A program made the position numbers and the translations under genes. Below the pieces are notes generated by a model. It made no database searches and was not told the DNA's origin. It was given only the letters and a program-made list of their open reading frames with translations. DNA of 64,000 nucleotides from Marinobacterium jannaschii DSM 6295 (lineage in GTDB: Bacteria > Pseudomonadota > Gammaproteobacteria > Pseudomonadales > Balneatricaceae), in assembly GCF_000620085.1 (NCBI RefSeq), contig NZ_KK211065.1:232707-296706 (forward strand). The letters are read 5' to 3'. The stretch's first letter is position 1. Every line of letters starts with the position of its first letter. This document shows, piece by piece, positions 16,003 to 25,467 of this stretch.

Positions 16003-16668
16003 TTAACGTCGCATAAAGCCATGTTCGGCCAGTTTGGCCAGTGTCAGTCCTGCGCCGTCCGATTCAGCTTCCGGTGCCCGGCAGCTGACCAGTCGCTCCA
16101 GATAGCGGGCAATAATATCCACTTCCAGATGCACCTGGCGACCGGCACTGTAGTCACCAATGATAGTTTCCTGCACCGTGTGCGGCACTATGTTCAGCTC
16201 GAAACAATCATCATTAACGGCATTCACGGTGAGGCTGGTGCCATCGACCGTTATTGAACCTTTGCCCGCAATATAGCGCTTAAGGTTCGCCGGTGCACGA
16301 ACTACAAAGCGCACCGAACGGGCATCGTCGGCACGGGAGAGTACTTCACCCACCCCGTCGACGTGACCGGTCACAATATGCCCGCCCATCCGGCTGCTGG
16401 GCATCATCGCTTTTTCAAGATTAACCTTCTCACCCTGCTTCAGAGCCGGGAAGCGGGTATGCGCCAGGGTTTCACGCGACACATCGGCCCAGAAACCATC
16501 ACCGGGCAGGTCGATCGCCGTCAGGCAGACACCGTTGACTGCGATACTGTCACCCAGCTTGACGTCGGCCAGATCCAGCTCAGCAGTGCGGATATAGAGC
16601 TGCATATCACCCTGACGTTCTTCAATCGCGGCAATCGTCCCCACCGCTTCAATAATTCCGGTAAACAT
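16003..16668 (-). CDS. ribE: Riboflavin synthase alpha chain
   Basis: This enzyme dismutates two lumazine molecules to riboflavin and the pyrimidine. The 221-residue protein is a tandem repeat of two lumazine-binding barrels, the first starting MFTGIIEAVG and the second after about residue 98 (GHIVTGHVDGVGEV). SIAVNGVCLT and SITVDGTSLTVN are the paired motifs. ATG 16668 is chosen because AGAGGA lies 7 bases upstream; the TTG just before it is a poorer choice. It sits between ribD and ribBA. Confidence 0.95.
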   Translation of the reverse strand: MFTGIIEAVGTIAAIEERQGDMQLYIRTAELDLADVKLGDSIAVNGVCLTAIDLPGDGFWADVSRETLAHTRFPALKQGEKVNLEKAMMPSSRMGGHIVTGHVDGVGEVLSRADDARSVRFVVRAPANLKRYIAGKGSITVDGTSLTVNAVNDDCFELNIVPHTVQETIIGDYSAGRQVHLEVDIIARYLERLVSCRAPEAESDGAGLTLAKLAEHGFMRR

Positions 16669-16687
16669 CAAGCTTCCTCTAAATCAG

Positions 16688-17821
16688 TCAGACAGCAGCC
16701 CGGGGCACCAGGGTCAGGCGAATATCCTGCCCCACCATCCGGCTATCCTGCAGGGTCAGGCGATACTGCTGCTGCATCTGCTCCAGCGGCAGCTCAAACA
16801 GCGGACGCGCGGCAGACCCCAGCAGGGTTGGCGCCATATAAAGTACGATTTCATCCAGCAACTGCGCTGCGACAAAAGCCCCGGTCAGGGTCGCGCCGGC
16901 TTCCACCAGCAATTCGTTACACTCTTCCTGCTCCGCCAGGTACTTCAGCAGCGCCTTCAGATCGACCCGTTGCTCCCGGACCGGTAACAGCAGGATTTCA
17001 GCACCAGCGGCCTTCAGTTCGGCCTGCCGCGCCTGATCATTGTTGCAGGTCGCAATCAGTGTCCGTCCCGGCTGGGACAGAATGCGTGCCGTCGCGGGCA
17101 TCCGCAAGCCACTGTCGACAACGATCCGCAGCGGCTGGCGCTTAACCACTTCAGCGGCATTCACCAGCCCCAGCTCCGCCTCGCGCAGGGTCAGCGACGA
17201 ATCATCATGCAGGATGGAATCCACACCCGTGACAATCGCTGAACTCCGTGCCCTTAGCTTCTGTACGTCCGAGCGGGCCGCCGGGCCTGTAATCCACTGC
17301 GACTCGCCACTCTGCATCGCAGTGCGTCCATCCAGGCTCAGCGCCGACTTGCTGCGAACAAAAGGCAGGCCCGATTCCATCCGCTTGATAAAGCCGGGAT
17401 TCAGTGCCCTGGCTTCGGTTTCCAGCAGGCCAGAGGCCACTTCGATTCCCGCCTCTTTAAGGATATTCAGGCCCCGCCCGGACACCCTGGGGTTGGGATC
17501 GACCATGGCACAGACCATCCGGCTGATACCGGCTTTCACCAGCCCTTCGGCACAGGGCGGCGTGCGCCCATAGTGACTGCAGGGCTCTAAGGTCACATAG
17601 GCCGTTGCGCCACTGGCATTGTCGCCCGCGACCGCCAGTGCATTGACCTCGGCATGGCCCTCACCGGCACGCAGGTGAAAGCCTTCACCGACGACTTCGC
17701 CGTCTTTGACCAGAACACAGCCAACCCGCGGGTTCGGTGCGGTGGTATAGAGTCCCTGTCGCGCCAGACGGATCGCCCGTGCCATAAATTCACGGTCCGC
17801 AAGGGAAAACAGATCGCTCAT
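16688..17821 (-). CDS. ribD: Bifunctional pyrimidine deaminase/reductase
   Basis: RibD carries out the second and third steps of riboflavin synthesis. The N-terminal deaminase domain (about 1-145) has the zinc site H56-A-E58 with C81 and C90 in [12 protein letters not shown]. The C-terminal NADPH-dependent reductase domain has [18 protein letters not shown] near 170 and [13 protein letters not shown] near 310. The 377-residue length is normal. Its start overlaps the nrdR stop by four bases. Confidence 0.96.
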   Translation of the reverse strand: MSDLFSLADREFMARAIRLARQGLYTTAPNPRVGCVLVKDGEVVGEGFHLRAGEGHAEVNALAVAGDNASGATAYVTLEPCSHYGRTPPCAEGLVKAGISRMVCAMVDPNPRVSGRGLNILKEAGIEVASGLLETEARALNPGFIKRMESGLPFVRSKSALSLDGRTAMQSGESQWITGPAARSDVQKLRARSSAIVTGVDSILHDDSSLTLREAELGLVNAAEVVKRQPLRIVVDSGLRMPATARILSQPGRTLIATCNNDQARQAELKAAGAEILLLPVREQRVDLKALLKYLAEQEECNELLVEAGATLTGAFVAAQLLDEIVLYMAPTLLGSAARPLFELPLEQMQQQYRLTLQDSRMVGQDIRLTLVPRAAV

Positions 17822-18306
17822 GAGGACGGCTCCTCAGCATCATCGGCCCGCAGGGCGCCGGAGGAGAGCCGCTCGATCTCTTCCCGGAACTCATTGATGT
17901 CCTGAAAACTGCGATACACCGACGCAAAACGCACATAGGCGATCTCATCGAGGCGACGCAGTTCGGCCATTACCTCTTCGCCGACCTGACGGGAGGGCAG
18001 TTCGCGTTCACCGGTCGCCCGCAGGCGATGCTTGATACGGTTTATAGAGGCTTCAAATTCTTCTACAGAGACAGGACGCTTTTCCAGCGCCCGGTGGATA
18101 CCGGCGCGGAGTTTGTCTTCATCGAAAGGCTGTCTGGAACCGTCAGCCTTGATCAGCTTAGGCATTAACAGTTCGGCTACTTCATAGGTGGTAAAGCGCT
18201 CATGACACTGACTGCACTCCCGACGGCGGCGCACCTGCTGGCCTTCAGCCACCAGTCTTGAGTCGACCACTTTGGTTTCGTGGGCAGCGCAAAAAGGACA
18301 ATACAT
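17818..18306 (-). CDS. nrdR: Transcriptional repressor NrdR
   Basis: NrdR represses ribonucleotide reductase genes in response to ATP/dATP. The 162-residue protein has an N-terminal zinc ribbon (C3, C6, C31, C34 in MYCPFC and CSQC) and an ATP-cone domain from about 49 ([18 protein letters not shown]). ATG 18306 begins the conserved MYCPFC; an open frame reaches 39 codons further upstream but lacks any family character. It heads the rib operon. No NrdR boxes were identified in the window. Confidence 0.95.
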   Translation of the reverse strand: MYCPFCAAHETKVVDSRLVAEGQQVRRRRECSQCHERFTTYEVAELLMPKLIKADGSRQPFDEDKLRAGIHRALEKRPVSVEEFEASINRIKHRLRATGERELPSRQVGEEVMAELRRLDEIAYVRFASVYRSFQDINEFREEIERLSSGALRADDAEEPSS

Positions 18307-18390
18307 CGTCAGTTCCTGTACAAAGAGCGTGGGCCCTGAAGCCCGGTATAAAGAGCGTAGCGGAGCTTTGCCAATGCTGAGCTCCAGACA

Positions 18391-18418
18391 TAAAAAAGGG
18401 CGGTCAGATGACCGCCCG
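18391..18418 (-). terminator. Rho-independent terminator of glyA
   Basis: On the minus strand GGGCGGTCA and TGACCGCCC pair around a TC-type loop and are followed by six T. It lies 24 bases after the glyA stop and separates glyA from nrdR. Confidence 0.88.
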
Positions 18419-18441
18419 CGCATTGTACATGTTTCGTCCGG

Positions 18442-19695
18442 TTACTTGTAGACCGGGAAACGTGCACAGAGGTCTTTTACCTGTGCTTTCACACGGTCGC
18501 GAACCTCTTCGCTGTCGATATTGTCCAGTACATCACAGATCCAGTGAGTCAGCTCAACCGCTTCTGCCTCTTTCAGGCCACGGGTGGTGATCGCCGGAGA
18601 ACCGATACGCAGACCGGAGGTCACGAACGGAGACTGCGGATCATTAGGCACAGAGTTCTTGTTCACCGTGATGTTCGCCGCACCCAGCGCAGAATCAGCC
18701 GCCTTACCGGTCAGGCCCTGCTTGATCAGGCTCAGCAGGAACAGGTGATCGTCAGTACCGCCGGAAACCACTTCGAAGCCACGTTCGATAAAGACGTTAG
18801 CCATCGCCTGGGCATTCACCACCACCTGCTGCTGGTAAGCTTTGAAGTCGTCGCTCATCGCTTCTTTGAAGCAGACTGCTTTAGCTGCGATAACGTGCAT
18901 CAGCGGGCCACCCTGACCGCCCGGGAAGACAGCAGAGTTCAGCTTCTTCTCCAGATCGGCGTTACCTTTGGCGATGATCAGACCACCACGCGGACCGCGC
19001 AGGGTCTTATGAGTGGTGGTGGTAACAACATCGGCGAAAGGTACCGGGTTCGGGTAAACACCCGCCGCGACCAGACCGGCAACGTGTGCCATGTCAACAA
19101 ACAGGAACGCGCCCACTTTGTCAGCGATCTCACGGAAACGCGCCCAGTCAACCACCCGGGAATAAGCGGAGAAACCGGCAACGATCATCTTCGGCTTGTT
19201 TTCCAGCGCCAGACGCTCAACTTCTGCGTAATCAATTTCGCCGGTATCTGCGTTCAGACCGTACTGAACCGCGTTGTAGATCTTACCGGAGAAGTTAACC
19301 TTGGAACCGTGTGTCAGGTGACCACCGTGGTCCAGGCTCATGCCCAGAACCGTATCGCCTGGCTCGCACAGCGCCATGTAAACAGCAGCATTAGCCTGGG
19401 AACCGGAATGCGGCTGTACGTTGGCGTAATCGGCACCAAACAGCGCCTTGGCACGGTCGATCGCCAGCTGTTCAGCCACATCGACGTACTCACAGCCACC
19501 GTAGTAACGCTTCTCCGGATAGCCTTCGGCGTATTTGTTAGTCAGCTGCGAACCCTGCGCTTCGATAACGCGCGGGCTGGTGTAGTTTTCAGAGGCGATC
19601 AGCTCGATGTGCTCTTCCTGACGCACAACCTCTGCCTGCATAGCAGCCCAGAGTTCCGGATCGAAGTCAGCGATTGACATATCTTTAGTAAACAT
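18442..19695 (-). CDS. glyA: Serine hydroxymethyltransferase
   Basis: GlyA interconverts serine and glycine, charging tetrahydrofolate with one-carbon units. The 417-residue PLP enzyme has [12 protein letters not shown] near 30, the PLP-lysine motif [14 protein letters not shown] near 225, and [13 protein letters not shown]. It begins [16 protein letters not shown]. An open frame extends 27 codons upstream of ATG 19695 without family character. A good TATAAT lies about 110 bases upstream, so the transcript probably has a leader of about 100 bases. Confidence 0.96.
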   Translation of the reverse strand: MFTKDMSIADFDPELWAAMQAEVVRQEEHIELIASENYTSPRVIEAQGSQLTNKYAEGYPEKRYYGGCEYVDVAEQLAIDRAKALFGADYANVQPHSGSQANAAVYMALCEPGDTVLGMSLDHGGHLTHGSKVNFSGKIYNAVQYGLNADTGEIDYAEVERLALENKPKMIVAGFSAYSRVVDWARFREIADKVGAFLFVDMAHVAGLVAAGVYPNPVPFADVVTTTTHKTLRGPRGGLIIAKGNADLEKKLNSAVFPGGQGGPLMHVIAAKAVCFKEAMSDDFKAYQQQVVVNAQAMANVFIERGFEVVSGGTDDHLFLLSLIKQGLTGKAADSALGAANITVNKNSVPNDPQSPFVTSGLRIGSPAITTRGLKEAEAVELTHWICDVLDNIDSEEVRDRVKAQVKDLCARFPVYK

Positions 19696-19806
19696 TGCCA
19701 GGTTGTCCCCTACGAGTGCAATGATCCTGCCTGATTGAAACGACGGTGCAGCGCCGATGCAGAAAAATCCGCTCAACCTGAGGCAGGGTGTGGTGGAAAA
19801 GCGCGC

Positions 19807-19812
19807 ATTATA
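19807..19812 (-). promoter_or_regulatory. -10 element of a probable glyA promoter
   Basis: A perfect TATAAT is read on the minus strand. The -35 position about 17 bases upstream (GTGTCG) is a poor match, so an activator may help. It predicts a 5' leader of about 100 bases. Confidence 0.5.
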
Positions 19813-19879
19813 GCGAATCCGTCGCTAAACGACACTTGAAAGGCGCTCAAAGCTAAGCGCATGAGATTCATACCATAAT

Positions 19880-22084
19880 TCACTGAATCTCCACCGGGGA
19901 GTTCAGGCTCAGGCAATCCAGCGCATCCGGCCGCGCCAGCAGGTATCCCTGCCCGATATCACAGCCGATGCGGCTGAGATAAGCCTGCTGCTCCAGCGTT
20001 TCGATACCTTCGGCGACAACCTTGAGATCGAGCCGGTGCGCCAGCTCCACGATGGTGTTAACGATCGCCCGGTCCTTACTGTCATCAGCCACATGCATGA
20101 CAAAATTGCGATCGATCTTCAGCACATCGATGGGCAGTCGCTTGAGGTAGTTGAGGGAAGAGAATCCCATACCAAAGTCATCGATGGCGATTGAAACACC
20201 CAGGTCACGTAGTCCCTGCAGCAGATTGATACTGGCATCAATATCGTCGATCAGCACCGTTTCGGTCACTTCCAGCTCCAACAAGCAGGGATCGACTCCG
20301 TATTCCCTCAGTATCAGCTGTACCGTATCCACCAGCTTGCCGTCGTAGAACTGGCGGCCGGAGAGGTTGACCGCCACCGGTAACGCCACCTTGCCAGCCG
20401 ACATCCGCCGGATATCCCGGCAGGCCTGACGCAGTACCCAGTTACCCAGCTCTGAAATCAGGCCGGTCTCCTCGGCCAGCGGTATAAACTGCGCCGGAGA
20501 TACCATCCCCTCGGTTGGATGCGGCCAGCGGATCAGGGCCTCAAGGCCTCTGATTTCGCCGCTTTCCAGACAATATTTAGGCTGATAGTGGAGACAAAAG
20601 CCGCCTTCACTGAGGGTCTGGCGTAGTTCACTTAGCAGGCGCATCCGGTGCAGGGCCAGGGCATGCAGCTCGGGAGAGAAAAACTGGTAGTTGTTCCGCC
20701 CCATCGCCTTGGCTTTGTAGAGGGCCAGATCGGCATGCTTTTGCAGGGTGGTGGCATCATCACCATCAATGCGCACATAGGCGATGCCAATGCTGCAGGA
20801 GATAATCAGCGACTGTTCCGCTATCTGCAGCGGTACCGACAATTTTTGCAGAATCCGCTCTGCCATCATACTGCAGCCACTGCTGGCACTCTGCACGATC
20901 ATACCGAACTCATCGCCTCCCAGCCTTGCCAGGCTGTCGCTTTGACGGATACATTGCTGCAGGCGACGGGCGGTCTCTATCAGTAACTGATCACCCACAT
21001 CATGTCCCAGGGAATCATTGATGTGCTTAAAGTTATCCAGATCGAGATACATCAGGGCATAGCGCGCAGATCCCCGGTGCACCAGTGCGATGGCTCTGTC
21101 CAGTCGCTGGTTAAACGAGCGCCGGTTTTCCAGCCCGGTCAGCGGATCGTAAAACGCCAGCGCTTCCGCCTCGGCACGGGCCTGTTCCGCCATCTCGGCC
21201 TGGTGACTGGCTTCCTTCAGCAGCGCCCGTATTCGCTGGCCCATCTGAGCCAGCGTAACGGCCAGCCGGCCGGTACTGTCGGTGCTGGAAAACGGCGGGC
21301 GACGCGCATCCCCGGCGACCACTTGCTGAGAGAACTCCGCCAGCAAGGCCAGGCGGCTGCGCAGTACACGCCCCATCGCCCCCCAACAGATCAGATTAAC
21401 CAGCAAAATCATGACAACCACGCCCAGTAAGAGCTGTTCAGTACGCAGGATTTTCAGGCGCAACTCAGACAGGGCATTCTGCGAGCGCAGACTTGCCTGC
21501 TGCAGCGCCGCCTGCGCATCCTGATTGATCTGAATCTGCTGACTGTTGATCTCTTCGATACTGACGAAGACATCGTCCAGCGGAATAAAACTATTACGGA
21601 ATAACCGTTGCCGGTCATTACTGCCAGAGGTCTCCAATAACTCCTCCAGCAACTCCAGCGCGATACCGCTGGATTCCATCAGATGGAGCTTCAGTGCCTC
21701 CGGCAAATGCGGGGTACTGCCGGGCAGTCGGTCATAGTTCTGCTGCATCTCCCGATGCAGGGCGATAATCGCGCTGTCATCGCGGTCCGGATCCAGCACC
21801 AGCAACTCAAATTCACTGCGAAAGCGGGTAATCAGCGATGACAGTTCGTTGAGATAAAGCTCCATCGGCAGCTGATGCAGCAGAACCTGCTGCAGCCGAT
21901 TATCGGCTTTCGCCGCCAGTTGCAGGTTGTTTGCGACGGAACGCTCGACTTCATCCAGCGATGCTTTACTGAAAAGCAGGGCGCCACCCAGCGCGAGAAG
22001 CACCGGCAGCAGCCCTAATACCGCCAGCATCTGCAGGCTGTAGCGCCGCCGGCTTCTGAACAATTGGGTGAATGGTAACTTCAT
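19880..22084 (-). CDS. Membrane GGDEF-EAL c-di-GMP protein
   Basis: A 734-residue inner-membrane signalling protein. Membrane helices at about 18-40 and 217-237 enclose a helical periplasmic sensor domain of about 175 residues; a HAMP-like segment and coiled region follow. The cyclase domain (about 310-470) has an intact GGDEF at 389-393. The phosphodiesterase domain (about 485-725) has EAL at 515-517, with DDFGMGFSSL and EGIET. Both activities are plausible. The gene overlaps by four bases the upstream gene for a periplasmic haem-binding-type protein, which may feed its sensor domain (inference). Confidence 0.9.
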   Translation of the reverse strand: MKLPFTQLFRSRRRYSLQMLAVLGLLPVLLALGGALLFSKASLDEVERSVANNLQLAAKADNRLQQVLLHQLPMELYLNELSSLITRFRSEFELLVLDPDRDDSAIIALHREMQQNYDRLPGSTPHLPEALKLHLMESSGIALELLEELLETSGSNDRQRLFRNSFIPLDDVFVSIEEINSQQIQINQDAQAALQQASLRSQNALSELRLKILRTEQLLLGVVVMILLVNLICWGAMGRVLRSRLALLAEFSQQVVAGDARRPPFSSTDSTGRLAVTLAQMGQRIRALLKEASHQAEMAEQARAEAEALAFYDPLTGLENRRSFNQRLDRAIALVHRGSARYALMYLDLDNFKHINDSLGHDVGDQLLIETARRLQQCIRQSDSLARLGGDEFGMIVQSASSGCSMMAERILQKLSVPLQIAEQSLIISCSIGIAYVRIDGDDATTLQKHADLALYKAKAMGRNNYQFFSPELHALALHRMRLLSELRQTLSEGGFCLHYQPKYCLESGEIRGLEALIRWPHPTEGMVSPAQFIPLAEETGLISELGNWVLRQACRDIRRMSAGKVALPVAVNLSGRQFYDGKLVDTVQLILREYGVDPCLLELEVTETVLIDDIDASINLLQGLRDLGVSIAIDDFGMGFSSLNYLKRLPIDVLKIDRNFVMHVADDSKDRAIVNTIVELAHRLDLKVVAEGIETLEQQAYLSRIGCDIGQGYLLARPDALDCLSLNSPVEIQ

Positions 22085-22941
22085 GGCATCAGCCGGAACC
22101 TCAGAGTCTCTGAAATCAGATGCTCGGGACTCTCAGAGCGATTAAAGACCGCAATCCCGCCGAGAACATCAGTCCCCATTACGAACCGGGCATCGTCAGC
22201 ATGCCCCGTATCCAGCTTACGCTTTAACTCCAGAGACCAGTGACCGTCCTGCCATTGGCTGGCGGCATTGACATCGGTAGAGGAACCTTTAAGGGGGCCC
22301 GGGTTGAGAATATATTTCGGCTTCAGGTCACCGTCATATCTGCGATAGCGCTTGGTCTTGTAGAGGCTGTCACCCTCGTCCCATTGCCGCAGGACATAGA
22401 TAGAACGGCCATCCGGCGCTTTCAGGTGTGCGGAACGCAACAACCGGTCATGACTGACAATGGTATTTTTATCATCTGCCAGCCCCAGCGGATCGCTGCG
22501 CGATGCTTTCCAGTGCCACATATCGGCGACGAAGCCATCGGACTGAAACCAGTCGGTATTGTAGTCGCCGGAAATGGCCAGCTGCACGGCTAACCGGTCT
22601 TCTCTCTGGTGACCACGCAGATACTTCTCTCTAGCCGTATCCCAGACATAGGGTTTATGTAAGCGGTCTTCATGGGGATCGGGCCAGACAAAGGCGAAAT
22701 ATACCTCGCCATCCAGGTAACCGGCGCGCAAAGCCATCTCAGAAGTGGCGGGCAGATCCGTTCCTGCCTGGCGGTTTGGGCGCAGGCTGATCTGATAGAC
22801 CGGTAGCTGCCAGTCGCCCAGATCGCCATCCAGCTGCGGTGGCATACTCAGTGGCCTGATCTCAATCAGTCCGGAAGCGAAGCTGGTCATACTCATCAGG
22901 CAAGCTGACATCAGCGCGGCGGCGCGAAGTTGATCCCTCAT
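22081..22941 (-). CDS. Periplasmic protein with an ethylbenzene-dehydrogenase-like haem-binding domain
   Basis: A 286-residue exported protein; residues 1-23 are a signal peptide ending near SFASG. The mature part resembles the haem-binding gamma-subunit domain of DMSO-reductase-family enzymes such as ethylbenzene dehydrogenase. Features are QLDGDLGDW near 36, VYFAFVWPDPHED near 80, QREDRLAVQLAIS near 112 and the conserved VADMWHWKA near 138-146. No catalytic molybdenum subunit is encoded nearby. Instead the gene overlaps a GGDEF-EAL gene by four bases, so it more likely acts as a redox or ligand sensor partner (inference). No CxxCH motif is present, so any haem would be b-type. Confidence 0.75.
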   Translation of the reverse strand: MRDQLRAAALMSACLMSMTSFASGLIEIRPLSMPPQLDGDLGDWQLPVYQISLRPNRQAGTDLPATSEMALRAGYLDGEVYFAFVWPDPHEDRLHKPYVWDTAREKYLRGHQREDRLAVQLAISGDYNTDWFQSDGFVADMWHWKASRSDPLGLADDKNTIVSHDRLLRSAHLKAPDGRSIYVLRQWDEGDSLYKTKRYRRYDGDLKPKYILNPGPLKGSSTDVNAASQWQDGHWSLELKRKLDTGHADDARFVMGTDVLGGIAVFNRSESPEHLISETLRFRLMP

Positions 22942-23119
22942 CTGATAACACTCCTGGAATATCCCTGTAGAGATCAGATTAGTTCAGGATATCGGGAATG
23001 CACGGCCAGACAGCTTTCCAGCAGATATGCCGGAAAACGGATCAGGGTTAGCCATCAGGTAGCCTTATCAGCTAAAATTCGCCCATTCCTTTGAAACCCG
23101 CTAAATAGGTCCTGACCGA

Positions 23120-24784
23120 ATGGCACAGTACGTTTATTCCATGAATCGCGTTGGCAAGATCGTGCCGCCAAAGCGCGAGATTCTGAAAGATATCTCCCTC
23201 TCGTTTTTCCCTGGCGCCAAGATCGGCGTACTGGGCCTGAACGGCTCCGGTAAATCCACCCTGCTGAAAATCATGGCGGGCCTGGACACCGAGATTATCG
23301 GTGAAGCCCAGCCGATGGCCGGCATCAAGGTCGGTTACCTGCCACAGGAGCCGGAGCTGGATGACAGCAAAACCGTGCGTCAGGTGGTTGAAGAATCCGT
23401 AGCTGATGTCAAAGAAGCGCTGGACGGACTGGAAGCGGTCTACGCCGCCTATGCCGAGCCGGACGCCGATTTCGACGAGCTGGCGAAGAAACAGGCCGAG
23501 TTCGAGAACCTGATCCAGGCCAAAGACGGCCATAACCTGGAGACCGCACTGGAGCGTGCTGCCGACGCCATGCGTCTGCCACCATGGGATGCCGAGGTGA
23601 AAAACCTCTCCGGCGGTGAACGTCGCCGTGTGGCGCTGTGCCGCCTGTTGCTGGACAAGCCGGACATGCTGCTGCTGGATGAGCCGACCAACCACCTGGA
23701 TGCAGAGTCCGTGGCCTGGATCGAGCGCTTCCTGCAGGAATACCCGGGCACTGTAGTGGCGATCACCCATGACCGTTACTTCCTCGACAACGCGGCTGGC
23801 TGGATTCTGGAGCTGGACCGCGGACGCGGTATCCCGTACGAAGGCAACTACTCCTCCTGGCTGGAACAGAAGGAAGCCCGCCTGGCCCAGGAAGCCAAAC
23901 AGGAAGCGGCCCACCGCAAGTCTGTCGCCTCCGAGCTGGAATGGGTACGTCAGGGCTCCAAAGGCCGTCAGTCCAAGTCCAAGGCGCGACTGAAACAGTT
24001 TGAAGAGATGAACTCCAAAGAGTTCCAGACCCGCAACGAAACCCAGGAGATCTACATTCCACCGGGTCCTCGTCTGGGTGACAAAGTCATCGATGCGGTC
24101 AACATCAGCAAAGCCTACGGCGATAAAGTGCTGTTTGAAGACCTCAGCTTCTCTATCCCGCAGGGTGCCATCGTCGGCATTATCGGTGGTAACGGCGCCG
24201 GTAAATCGACTCTGTTCCGCATGATTGCCGGTGAAGAGCAGCCGGATTCCGGTGCGATCGAGCTGGGCTCAACAGTACAGCTGGCTTACGTCAATCAGTC
24301 CCGCGAGATCGACGGTGATAAAACCGTATTCGAAGAGATCTCCGACGGTCAGGACATCATCACCGTAGGCAACTACCAGACCCCGGCCCGTGCCTACTGT
24401 GGTCGCTTCAACTTCAAGGGTGGCGATCAGCAGAAATTTGCCAAAGACCTGTCCGGTGGTGAGCGTAACCGCCTGCATATGGCCAAGCTGCTGAAAGAGG
24501 GTGGCAACGTATTGCTGCTGGATGAGCCGACCAACGACCTGGATATCGAAACCCTGCGTGCACTGGAAGAAGCCATCCTGGCCTTCCCGGGTTGTGCGGT
24601 AGTGATCTCCCATGACCGTTGGTTCCTCGACCGTATCTGTACTCATATGCTGGCCTACGAAGGCGACTCTCATGTCGAGTTCTTCGAAGGCAACTACACC
24701 GAGTATCAGGAAGACTACAAGCGTCGCTACGGTAAAGAGCATCAGCCTGAACGTATCAAGTACAAGCGAATCTCTGACCTCTGA
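23120..24784 (+). CDS. ettA: Energy-dependent translational throttle protein EttA (ABC-F ATPase)
   Basis: EttA is a soluble ABC-F protein that binds the ribosomal E site and gates the first elongation steps according to the ATP/ADP ratio. The 554-residue sequence has two ABC domains: Walker A GLNGSGKST near 41 and GGNGAGKST near 355, signatures LSGGERRRVAL and LSGGERNRLHM, and Walker B LLLDEPTNHLD and LLLDEPTNDLD. The inter-domain linker carries the Arg/Lys-rich RQGSKGRQSKSKARL. It starts MAQYVYSMNRVGK, as in known EttA. It is monocistronic, with a terminator at 24813. Confidence 0.96.
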   Translation: MAQYVYSMNRVGKIVPPKREILKDISLSFFPGAKIGVLGLNGSGKSTLLKIMAGLDTEIIGEAQPMAGIKVGYLPQEPELDDSKTVRQVVEESVADVKEALDGLEAVYAAYAEPDADFDELAKKQAEFENLIQAKDGHNLETALERAADAMRLPPWDAEVKNLSGGERRRVALCRLLLDKPDMLLLDEPTNHLDAESVAWIERFLQEYPGTVVAITHDRYFLDNAAGWILELDRGRGIPYEGNYSSWLEQKEARLAQEAKQEAAHRKSVASELEWVRQGSKGRQSKSKARLKQFEEMNSKEFQTRNETQEIYIPPGPRLGDKVIDAVNISKAYGDKVLFEDLSFSIPQGAIVGIIGGNGAGKSTLFRMIAGEEQPDSGAIELGSTVQLAYVNQSREIDGDKTVFEEISDGQDIITVGNYQTPARAYCGRFNFKGGDQQKFAKDLSGGERNRLHMAKLLKEGGNVLLLDEPTNDLDIETLRALEEAILAFPGCAVVISHDRWFLDRICTHMLAYEGDSHVEFFEGNYTEYQEDYKRRYGKEHQPERIKYKRISDL

Positions 24785-24812
24785 TTCCGCTTTGTTGAAG
24801 CGCAGAAAAAAC

Positions 24813-24842
24813 AAAGCCGCACCCGAAAGGTGCGGCTTTTTC
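24813..24842. terminator. Bidirectional terminator after ettA
   Basis: AAAGCCGCACC and GGTGCGGCTTT pair around CGAAA, followed by a T run and preceded by an A run. It can end both ettA and the convergent small secreted-protein gene. Confidence 0.9.
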
Positions 24843-24874
24843 ATTCCCTTGAGCCGATGTAAAAAGCTTAGCGG

Positions 24875-25189
24875 TTAGTACCAGACGCGTCTGGGTTCAT
24901 TGCTGCGGACCGGGTATGCCACGTTGAGCATCTGTACCGGTCTCTGATACTCCCCCTTGGGGAGGCTGTTGCTATCGATAATGAAAATGGTGATCCGGCT
25001 TCTGCTGCTGGCAGCAGGCTGAGTATCTTTTGCGTCCCTTGCCCGTTTGTCGGTATCAATCCGTTGCTCTACCTGATAGAGGCGGTGATCAACGCTGTCA
25101 TTGTGACCGTAGTCACGGGATGCTGCGGTTGCATTCAGCGCCACACCAGATGCAAAAATTGCAATAAAGAGTGCAGTCAGCTGTTTCAT
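24875..25189 (-). CDS. Secreted protein of unknown function, 104 residues
   Basis: The family is not recognised. Residues 1-22 form a signal peptide (MKQ, hydrophobic core, cleavage near NATA-AS). The mature part starts with a charged segment with a predicted helix (VDHRLYQVEQRIDTDKRARD). It ends with a strand-rich half (RITIFIIDSN, then VQMLNVAYPVRSN). Two copies of the 11-bp tandem CTGAAA element lie upstream at 25236 and 25372, the same element found before the 69-residue secreted protein at 12100. This suggests membership of the same regulon. It converges on ettA at a shared terminator. Confidence 0.72.
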   Translation of the reverse strand: MKQLTALFIAIFASGVALNATAASRDYGHNDSVDHRLYQVEQRIDTDKRARDAKDTQPAASSRSRITIFIIDSNSLPKGEYQRPVQMLNVAYPVRSNEPRRVWY

Positions 25190-25235
25190 AGCGATACCCG
25201 AATATTAAGAGTCTGCGTAACAGGCTAGCCATCAG

Positions 25236-25255
25236 AACTGAAATCAATCTGAAAA
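25236..25255. promoter_or_regulatory. Tandem CTGAAA box B (candidate response-regulator site)
   Basis: CTGAAA at 25238 and 25249, exactly 11 bases apart, lies 47-66 bases upstream of the 24875-25189 start codon. On the gene's strand it reads TTTCAG-ATTGA-TTTCAG. A -10-like TAATAT follows at 25207-25202. Confidence 0.55.
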
Positions 25256-25371
25256 TGGTGACTACTGCTTAAACCATATTCAGCTGTACTGATAACCGCG
25301 CCATCTAATGAGTTATGAACTGATCGCCTGAACCGATCCGCTCATCTGATACGCAGCAGGATATGCTTAAA

Positions 25372-25391
25372 AACTGAAACCAATCTGAATT
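25372..25391. promoter_or_regulatory. Tandem CTGAAA box C (second upstream copy)
   Basis: CTGAAA at 25374 and CTGAAT at 25385 are 11 bases apart. The element repeats 13 of the 15 bases spanning the box B repeat, 136 bases further upstream, within the same intergenic region. Confidence 0.5.
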
Positions 25392-25467
25392 ATTTGCTTA
25401 TTTAATACCCATAAATGCAACAGTACGTTGCTACTCACTTCAGGACTGTCTCTACAGGGCCGCCACT

